A stretch of 64,000 nucleotides of DNA from JANXZS01 sp963797255. GTDB lineage: Bacteria > Acidobacteriota > Terriglobia > Terriglobales > Acidobacteriaceae. Shown here in pieces: positions 56,825 to 64,000 of this stretch (its first letter is position 1; each line of letters starts with the position of its first letter). The stretch lies in assembly GCA_963797255.1 (NCBI GenBank), contig CAWCOV010000012.1, positions 310,001-374,000 of the forward strand. Reading direction: 5' to 3'. The notes below the pieces were generated by a model. It was not told the origin of the DNA. It worked only from the letters and a program-made list of their open reading frames with translations, and made no database searches. The position numbers and the translations under genes are program-made.

Positions 56825-58345
56825 TTACCGATTGATGTCCGTAAGCGCAGGCAGTGAGGGAGTATTCTCCATCTGCACCGCCTGCAATTCCCATGGATTC
56901 AGCCCCAACGCGCGCAGAATCGATGGCGCCACCATTCGGTTATCTACCGCTCCCTTGATCACCCTCTGTCCCAGCCCGGGGATCGAAAACAGCAGACCGA
57001 CGCTGGTGTCATCGGTGGAGAAGCCTCCGTGCTCGGCAATCTTCGCCGTGTTCTTCGTGTAGATCACGCCCAGGTTCGGTTGCACAATAATGTCCGGAAC
57101 CCGGCTATCCTTCTTCTTAGGATCGTTGAACAGCAACTGCAGCGTGTTACCGGAATAAATCTTCTCTGCATGGATCGCCTGCTGGTTCTGCTGCAGGATA
57201 TCCGCGTTCACGTCCGTCAAGGCAGAATCCGTAAGCCAGATCAGCGAGACACTGTCTGTCATTTCGAATGCGACGGAGCTTCCCAGAAAATCCGCCGGGT
57301 CCTTCACCCCGGTATTCTTCGTCTGCAGTCGGCTTTTATCGATCGGCGATTGACCATGTTTCGTCGCCAGCACGATCAGGGTCTCGTCATAAATTCCTTC
57401 GCTCTTCAACGCGTTGATGAACATCCATATGTCCTGGTCAGCATGTGCCAGCGCTTTGCTCAGCTCCGCGCTCGGTGTGCCAACTTCGTCGATGTAGCCG
57501 GCATTCGTCACTTTCTGACCGACGCTCACTTCCTGAAAATTCGAACCGAACAAAGTTGGGACAATCCATTTCTTGCCGGTGTGGTCGAGCCCTTTAATCC
57601 AATTCAACACCGCATCCCGCTTCAGATCGTCGTACTTGATCGCCTCTTCCACGCTCGAGGTCGCCAGCGAGTCTCGCGAATCCACTTCCGGGGAGTAGTA
57701 GTCGTCCAAACCCTTGCCGCTCGGTCCAAACAGCATCATGTAGGCGCCCAGATGCTTATCGGACCAGGCGGTTGTCCCGCCGTGCTTCTTCACAATTTCG
57801 AATATGTTATTCACCCGGCTGTACATCCACGGATAAACCGGCGAGCAGCCTTTGGAAGGATCGCGCGGTAGGCGATCCTCATTGATGCCCCCACCGCCAT
57901 CAATCACATTCGGATTCTTGTCGATGGTCTGATCCATCAAGACTTCCGTTCCAATCACGGAGCAGTTCTTGTCGCCCAGCGGAGTCACTCCATCCTGGTC
58001 CACCAGCGGAGGCGACAACTTGCGGTCATACGCGTCGTCGTACCACACGCCCGTAGAATTCGGCGAACCGCCCGTAACGATTGCCAGAATTCCCGGAAAG
58101 CTGTCACTGGGCTTTGACGACGTGGCATTCGAGTATCGAACCCCGTGCTTCGCCAACTCTGCGAACGACGAATTTGGATTCGACTGAATGTAGTTAGCAA
58201 GATCGATGGCGTGCAGGCCGTCGAAGCTCAGCACCAGCACGTGCTTCACTTCCGGTGAATTGTCTTTTGCCTGTGAAGGAAAGGGAACTGCGCAGAGCAG
58301 CATCGCGGCGGCTGCACTGCATTTCCAAGAAAAATGCGAAATCAT
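56825..58345 (-). CDS. Alkaline-phosphatase-superfamily phosphodiesterase (NPP-like)
   Basis: A 506-residue exported enzyme with a signal peptide (SAAAAMLLCAVPFPSQA). The metal and nucleophile motifs are LVLSFDGLHAIDL and SSKPSDSFPG with Ser (or Thr) as nucleophile, DQDIWMFINAL, and the late His in HGGFSTDDTSV. The Asp of the usual S-D-H-G motif is Lys here (LATKHGQSPI), which I recall in a fungal/acidobacterial subgroup. Expected substrates are phosphodiesters or nucleotides outside the cytoplasm. An 18-base palindrome lies about 90 bases upstream. Confidence 0.85.
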   Translation of the reverse strand: MISHFSWKCSAAAAMLLCAVPFPSQAKDNSPEVKHVLVLSFDGLHAIDLANYIQSNPNSSFAELAKHGVRYSNATSSKPSDSFPGILAIVTGGSPNSTGVWYDDAYDRKLSPPLVDQDGVTPLGDKNCSVIGTEVLMDQTIDKNPNVIDGGGGINEDRLPRDPSKGCSPVYPWMYSRVNNIFEIVKKHGGTTAWSDKHLGAYMMLFGPSGKGLDDYYSPEVDSRDSLATSSVEEAIKYDDLKRDAVLNWIKGLDHTGKKWIVPTLFGSNFQEVSVGQKVTNAGYIDEVGTPSAELSKALAHADQDIWMFINALKSEGIYDETLIVLATKHGQSPIDKSRLQTKNTGVKDPADFLGSSVAFEMTDSVSLIWLTDSALTDVNADILQQNQQAIHAEKIYSGNTLQLLFNDPKKKDSRVPDIIVQPNLGVIYTKNTAKIAEHGGFSTDDTSVGLLFSIPGLGQRVIKGAVDNRMVAPSILRALGLNPWELQAVQMENTPSLPALTDINR

Positions 58346-58433
58346 CTAATAACTCCTTGAACGACCTCTGGATACTGCCCGAGGAACTTTCTCTGCAGGT
58401 CAGTCAAAGGCACTCTAGGAGTCCAATGTTTTC

Positions 58434-58451
58434 AATCCGGTTAACCGGATT
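58434..58451. promoter_or_regulatory. Perfect 18-base palindrome upstream of the phosphodiesterase gene
   Basis: AATCCGGTTAACCGGATT is an exact palindrome, with no odd central base. It is in the 239-base divergent gap before the phosphodiesterase (minus) and the 36-residue gene (plus), about 90 bases from the former. A dimeric repressor or activator site is the natural reading. Confidence 0.6.
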
Positions 58452-58584
58452 TTAAAATTCCGCGCATCTCCATCCTGCTGTGCGCGGCATCGTAACGGGT
58501 TTCGAATCTCCACCGCTACATTCCACCATTGCAACCCGCCCCGCGCAGCCGTAATCTGACTAGCGAAGTGGAAGGAGACGCATC

Positions 58585-58695
58585 ATGCTCGCCGTCTGGG
58601 TAATCCTCAGCTTCTTTACGATCTTCTTTACGCTGCTGATTTGGGCATCGCATGGCCACACGGAATCGCATAACCCCGACGAGGGTGAGTTCTAA
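58585..58695 (+). CDS. 36-residue single-segment membrane protein
   Basis: A very short open frame (MLAVWVILSFFTIFFTLLIW then a polar, acidic tail SHGHTESHNPDEGEF). AAGGAG lies seven bases before the ATG. One transmembrane segment with a short charged tail. Too short to identify, but the SD plus hydrophobic pattern make it plausible. Confidence 0.55.
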   Translation: MLAVWVILSFFTIFFTLLIWASHGHTESHNPDEGEF

Positions 58696-58722
58696 AGCGT
58701 CCGCAGCCATCAATGCGACAAG

Positions 58723-60228
58723 CTATGCGTCGCGTGCCCGCTCAATCGCGCGCACCACTGCCTGTGCCTTGTTCAGCGATTCCTGGTACTCGCTCTCCGG
58801 AGAAGAATCCGCCACAATCCCCGCGCCTGCCTGGATGTATCCCTGCTTGCCCTTCAGTAGCATCGACCGGATCGCAATACACGAATCAAGATTGCCTGAG
58901 TAATCCGCATAAAGAATGCTGCCGCCGTAAACGCCCCGCCGCGTCGGCTCCAGCTCTTCAATAATTTCCATCGCGCGAATCTTTGGAGCGCCCGACAGCG
59001 TACCCGCAGGGAAGCACGCGCGGAACGCATCCACCGGAGTCATATCCTTCCGCAACTCTCCTTCAATCGCGCTCACCAGGTGCATCACGTGGGAATAGCG
59101 CTCCACGAACATCAGGTCTTTCACTTTCACGCTGCCGTACTCGCTCACGCGCCCAACATCGTTTCGCCCCAGGTCCACCAGCATCACGTGCTCGGCGCAT
59201 TCCTTCTCATCGGCGAGCATCTCCGCTTCCAGCCGGTCGTCTTCTTCCTCATTTTCTGAGCGCTTCCGCGTGCCCGCAATCGGCCGATACTCCACCGTGC
59301 GGTTATGCACCCGCACCAGCAACTCAGGAGAAGACCCGAGCACGTGCGTCGACTGCGTCTCTCCCTTGTCTTCCAGATCCGTCCGCAGAAAGTACATATA
59401 TGGCGATGGATTCACAATCCGTAGCGATCTATAAATCGAGAACGGATCCACATCCGGCACAACATCCAGTCGCTGCGAAATCACCGCCTGAAAAATGTCG
59501 CCCGCCGCAATGTATTCCTTCGTCTTCTCCACCGCGGATAAAAACCGCTTCTTCGATGTTCGCGGAGTAATCTTCAGTTTGCCATGTGTCTTCGCTCGCG
59601 GAGTTTTGGGCAGCGGACTCGCCAGCCTGCGTTCCAGCCTGCCCAGCCGCGTCATCGCCTGCTTGTACGCCTCTTGCGGCTTCAGCCGGGTCAGGTCGGC
59701 CGTCACCACCAGCAGAATCTCCTTCTTTACGTGGTCAAACGCCAGCACTTCATCAAAAAACAGAAAGCAGGCATCCGGCATTCCCAGGTCGTCTTTCGCC
59801 AGCGATGGCAGCTTCTCTATTTGCCGAACCACGTCGTAGGAGAAGAATCCCACCGCGCCCGCCGTAAAGGGTGGCAGTCCCCTCAGCCGCGCCGGCTTGT
59901 GCCCGCTCAACGCTTCCTTTAGCAGGATGAAAATATCCCCTTCCACCGTCCGCGTCCGCTTGCCCTCGGTAATCCGCACCGAAGTCCCCCGCGACACCAT
60001 CTTGCGGAAGGGCCTCACCCCGATGAACGTGTACCGCCCCACCTTTTCGCCGCCTTCCACTGACTCCAGCAGAAAGCACTCTCGCTCATCCGCCGCCACC
60101 CGCAGAAAGGCGGACACCGGAGTCTCCAGATCCGCCGTGATCGTCCGGTAGACAGGAACCAGCGTGTGCGTACGGGCAAGTCGCAGGAATTCGGCGCGTG
60201 TAGGTTTGATCTGGTCGCGATGCGGCAT
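58723..60228 (-). CDS. trpE: Anthranilate synthase component I
   Basis: Converts chorismate and ammonia to anthranilate. The 501-residue product has the feedback-site LLESVEGGEKVGRYTFIG, then the catalytic domain with GDIFQAVISQRLDV, SPELLVRVHNRTVEYRPIAG, DLGRNDVGRV and FPAGTLSGAPKIRAMEII. The ATG at 60228 is used. It shares strand with trpG but is not adjacent, so the complex subunits are made from different or long transcripts. Confidence 0.95.
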   Translation of the reverse strand: MPHRDQIKPTRAEFLRLARTHTLVPVYRTITADLETPVSAFLRVAADERECFLLESVEGGEKVGRYTFIGVRPFRKMVSRGTSVRITEGKRTRTVEGDIFILLKEALSGHKPARLRGLPPFTAGAVGFFSYDVVRQIEKLPSLAKDDLGMPDACFLFFDEVLAFDHVKKEILLVVTADLTRLKPQEAYKQAMTRLGRLERRLASPLPKTPRAKTHGKLKITPRTSKKRFLSAVEKTKEYIAAGDIFQAVISQRLDVVPDVDPFSIYRSLRIVNPSPYMYFLRTDLEDKGETQSTHVLGSSPELLVRVHNRTVEYRPIAGTRKRSENEEEDDRLEAEMLADEKECAEHVMLVDLGRNDVGRVSEYGSVKVKDLMFVERYSHVMHLVSAIEGELRKDMTPVDAFRACFPAGTLSGAPKIRAMEIIEELEPTRRGVYGGSILYADYSGNLDSCIAIRSMLLKGKQGYIQAGAGIVADSSPESEYQESLNKAQAVVRAIERARDA

Positions 60229-60661
60229 GTGATGGTCATGTTACATCGCTCGCCCGCAATTCCTGAAGTGCGCCCCCCAACCTCCGCGGCGCGAATTTCC
60301 TCTCGGCCTCAGCGACTCACCATCTCGCCCCGCATCCTATCTCCCTGGGTACCTTCCCGCCCCGCTTTCACGGGATTCAATCAGTTATGACCGCATGTGA
60401 CTCTTTTGTGGCACTATCCCCAACCGCACAGTGGTTGCCGGGCTTTCTGCGGCGGGCCTATACTCTGTGAGTTTGGCCGGGGGTGTCGGCCCTCGGTTAG
60501 AAAAACCCTGCCGTTTCTGGAATTTTCCCGTCAAACGGTAGGACGTTGTATTGAGGACTTTGAACACGAATCTTTCCCTGCCGCCCATCTCCCGCGCGAA
60601 ACTCAAACCCGAGGGAAGTTGTGCGGTTCACGTGTGAACCGGAAGACTGGAGAACCTGTAT
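60229..60661 (+). promoter_or_regulatory. trpE/gdh divergent region with promoter for gdh
   Basis: 433 bases without a protein gene. A probable gdh promoter is TTGCCG (60435-60440), 18-base spacer, TATACT (60459-60464). This gives a leader of about 190 bases to gdh. A CAGTTATGACCGCATG region near 60380 and several C-rich pieces have no clear function. Confidence 0.5.
60624..60641 (+). promoter_or_regulatory. Inverted repeat next to the gdh ribosome-binding site
   Basis: CGGTTCAC (60624-60631) and GTGAACCG (60634-60641) flank GT. It lies eight bases before the GGAG SD and about 20 before the ATG. It could be an operator or an RNA hairpin that affects translation. Confidence 0.45.
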
Positions 60662-61927
<1,266 letters not shown>

Positions 61928-61948
61928 CCCCTGCTTCCTCAGCACGCG

Positions 61949-61976
61949 AAAAGGGCGGTCTCGGCCGCCCTTTTTC
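61949..61976 (+). terminator. Terminator after gdhA
   Basis: AAAGGGCGG (61950-61958) pairs with CCGCCCTTT (61965-61973), followed by TT. Twenty-two bases after the stop. Confidence 0.9.
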
Positions 61977-62177
61977 CATTCCGCCATCCAGTCGCGTTCT
62001 CGTCAGCACTCTACGTTTTCCTGTGCTTTGTTTTCTTCGCGTCCGCTGCATCCCGGCGATGGGCCCACGCATCCTGAACATTTCACCGGAGCCGTCCTGA
62101 AAGCTCTATGCCCGGTGGTGCATAATGCTTAGGGGAGCACACGATGGCTACCCTCAATCTCCCCAAAGGGTTGGCCT

Positions 62178-62846
62178 GTGAATCTGCCGAACTCCATCAC
62201 GATGAGCCGCATCTTTTCGGTGCCGGTCTTTATCTGGATGATGTCCCCGCTCTTCCCGTTCCGCGGGCACGGCGAGCAGGAGTTGGCAGCCTCCATCCTC
62301 TTCATCCTGGCCTCCATTACCGATGGTGTAGACGGCTACCTTGCGCGGCGTCGCAAACAAATCACCACCATGGGCATGCTCCTCGACCCCGTGGCCGACA
62401 AGCTTCTCATCTCGTCCGCTTTCATCACCTTGGTCGCCTACAATCCGCACATCGTCAAACCGTGGATCGCCGTCCTCGTCATCGGACGCGAATTCCTCGT
62501 CAGCGGACTGCGCTCCATCGCCACCATTGAAGGATTCACCATCGAGGCCAGCGACCTCGGCAAACTCAAGACCATCATCCAGATCGTCTCCGTCGTCGCC
62601 GCCATCCTCGCCCACGGCTGGTACGAGTGGCACTTCGGATACTTCATCCTCCCCGTAGAGTGGACCGCCCTAGTCTCCATCTACTTCATGGTCATCGTCT
62701 CCATCATCTCCGCCGTAGACTACTTCGTAGCCTTCTGGAAGAAGATCGACCACGCGTCCGTAAACACCCGCAAGAAATCCGACTTCGTCCTAAGCCGCAA
62801 AAAAATCTCCGACCCCACCAAAAAACCCCTAACCCCCCGCGCCTAG
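62178..62846 (+). CDS. pgsA: CDP-diacylglycerol--glycerol-3-phosphate phosphatidyltransferase
   Basis: Makes phosphatidylglycerol phosphate for anionic phospholipids, in the inner membrane. The 222-residue product has five or six transmembrane segments and the exact CDP-alcohol signature D-G-x2-A-R-x8-G-x3-D-x3-D within TDGVDGYLARRRK and MGMLLDPVADK. The start is a GTG at 62178 with AAGGG seven bases upstream. A Lys-rich C-terminus follows the last segment. Confidence 0.93.
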   Translation: MNLPNSITMSRIFSVPVFIWMMSPLFPFRGHGEQELAASILFILASITDGVDGYLARRRKQITTMGMLLDPVADKLLISSAFITLVAYNPHIVKPWIAVLVIGREFLVSGLRSIATIEGFTIEASDLGKLKTIIQIVSVVAAILAHGWYEWHFGYFILPVEWTALVSIYFMVIVSIISAVDYFVAFWKKIDHASVNTRKKSDFVLSRKKISDPTKKPLTPRA

Positions 62847-62880
62847 TAGCCGAACGCTGTCCACCAGGAAAGTAGATGCG

Positions 62881-63888
62881 ATGAAGGCTGTCAGGTACAA
62901 AGCACCGGGAGGAATCGGGAATCTTGGCGTCGTCGAAACCGGAGACCCCGGACTGCCGGGTCCGAATGAGATTTTAGTGAGAATCCACGGCAGTTCTTTG
63001 AATGGACACGACCTCAACGTCGCGAAAGGCATTCTACCCGTCGAAGAGGGCAGGATACTCATGTCGGATGGCGCTGGCGTCGTAGAAGCTGTCGGCTCTG
63101 GTGTGAGCGAGTTTGCAGTCGGCGACCACGTAGTCTCCACCTTCTTTCCAGATTGGCAACGAGGAGATGCGCCGCGTGCAGGCTTCGCTCGAACGCCGGG
63201 TGACGGTCTCGACGGCTATGCGGTTGAAGCGGTCGTTCGGTCGACCAATTTCTTCACTCAAGTGCCACGCGATTGGAATTTCACCGACGCAGCAACGCTC
63301 CCAACCGCTGGCTTGACCGCATGGCGCGCGGTTAAGGTTATCGCCGGACTTCAAGCATCAAGCGATGTATTGGTCCTCGGCACTGGCGGAGTATCTATTT
63401 TTGCGATGCAGTTTGCAAAGTGGCTAGGCGCGAGGGTCATCGTCACTTCCTCCTCCGACGAAAAGCTGGAACGCGCACGAGCACTCGGGGCGGACTTCGG
63501 CGTGAACTATCGACAGCACGAGAACTGGTCAGCCAAAGTTATGGAGTATACCGATGGCCGCGGCGTCGATCTTGTGGTGGAAACAGGCGGGCCCGGAACT
63601 TTGCCGGAATCCATGAAGGCCACGCGTATTGGAGGGGATATCGTCCTGGTTGGCGTTCTGACTGGAATCCAAGGTCAAGTTCCAACAGCTGCCCTTATGG
63701 GGAAACAGCAGACTCTTCATGGAATAACTGTGGGCAGCAGAGAAAATCAGATGGAAATGATCCGCGCCTTGGACGAAATGAACATACGTCCTATAACGGA
63801 TGCATGTTTTCCGCTCACAGAGATCCGGGAAGCGTTTCAATTACAGGAGAGTCGCCAACATTTCGGAAAGATCGGTCTTTCCTACTGA
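62881..63888 (+). CDS. NAD(P)-dependent MDR-family alcohol dehydrogenase-like protein
   Basis: A 335-residue medium-chain dehydrogenase/reductase. The N-terminal part opens MKAVRYKAPGGIGNLGV, then RIHGSSLNGHDLNVAKG and a GroES-like core; the Rossmann motif is VLVLGTGGVSIFAMQFAKWLGARVIV-type (GTGGVS). The usual zinc-ligand Cys and structural zinc cysteines are absent, so it belongs to the non-zinc, quinone-reductase-like branch. Codon third positions are less C-biased than in gdhA and pgsA, which may mean recent acquisition. Confidence 0.87.
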   Translation: MKAVRYKAPGGIGNLGVVETGDPGLPGPNEILVRIHGSSLNGHDLNVAKGILPVEEGRILMSDGAGVVEAVGSGVSEFAVGDHVVSTFFPDWQRGDAPRAGFARTPGDGLDGYAVEAVVRSTNFFTQVPRDWNFTDAATLPTAGLTAWRAVKVIAGLQASSDVLVLGTGGVSIFAMQFAKWLGARVIVTSSSDEKLERARALGADFGVNYRQHENWSAKVMEYTDGRGVDLVVETGGPGTLPESMKATRIGGDIVLVGVLTGIQGQVPTAALMGKQQTLHGITVGSRENQMEMIRALDEMNIRPITDACFPLTEIREAFQLQESRQHFGKIGLSY

Positions 63889-63951
63889 TCATTGCGACAG
63901 GGTGGCCCATTCAAGCCCTCCGTTGGCTTGAGTGGGATTGTTCCAAATGCC

Positions 63952-63982
63952 AGCCCACATCTCGCATTCTGAGATGTGGGCT
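63952..63982 (+). repeat. Stem-loop after the dehydrogenase gene
   Basis: AGCCCACATCTC (63952-63963) pairs with GAGATGTGGGCT (63971-63982) around GCATTCT. No T-tract on either strand, so a terminator function is only possible. Confidence 0.5.
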
Positions 63983-64000
63983 CTCGTCCGTTGCAGTTGC

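Overview
The window looks like a core chromosomal segment of an Acidobacteriota bacterium, probably class Terriglobia (subdivision 1). That placement is inferred from the overall gene content, the 16S character and several conserved proteins of unknown function that I associate with this group; it was not tested by a search. GC content is moderately high, Shine-Dalgarno sites are purine-rich, and the 16S anti-SD (CCTCC) is present. There is no phage, IS element, CRISPR array or plasmid gene.

Layout. (1) 1-7054: the distal spc/alpha ribosomal operon, secY-adk-map-infA-rpmJ-rpsM-rpsK-rpsD-rpoA-rplQ, ending in a strong terminator. Its later spacers are unusually long and hold hairpins or palindromes. 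(2) 7167-10720: a small NAD(P)-binding protein, guaB with an overlapping vanZ-like gene, and a secreted beta-rich protein. (3) 10737-16707: the rimP-nusA-infB translation/transcription operon with a promoter and an attenuator-like leader; ylxR is missing. (4) 16910-20476: orphan sugar-binding lipoprotein, CBS-pair protein, M24 peptidase and two small membrane proteins. (5) 20463-26736, minus strand: symporter-ylxP-rbfA-nrnA-glycosyltransferase-GNAT. (6) 27058-38398: OmpA-family protein; a coupled decarboxylase-yggS-yggU operon in which all three genes carry a single-base frameshift; a small membrane protein behind a near-consensus sigma-54 promoter; trxB, ndh, ilvE, marC and an M48 protease. 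(7) 38399-45023: a complete rRNA operon (16S, tRNA-Ile, tRNA-Ala, 23S, 5S) with promoters, leader and terminator. (8) 45104-54950: secreted and stress proteins, an ECF sigma/anti-sigma pair, pckA (also frameshifted), a YciE-like protein, apt, acylphosphatase and efp. (9) 55097-63888: trpG and trpE separated by a phosphodiesterase, then glutamate dehydrogenase, pgsA and an MDR-type dehydrogenase.

Most genes are growth functions: protein synthesis and export, transcription, nucleotide supply (guaB, apt, adk), amino-acid metabolism (ilvE, trpE/G, gdh), redox (trxB, ndh), gluconeogenesis (pckA) and phospholipid synthesis (pgsA). The best leads for follow-up are the sigma-54 promoter, the frameshift cluster, an EF-P whose tip residue is Asn, several intergenic dyads (58434-58451, 6418-6502, 60624-60641) and the structured spacers of the ribosomal operon. 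I did not find convincing evidence for an entirely new multi-gene system.
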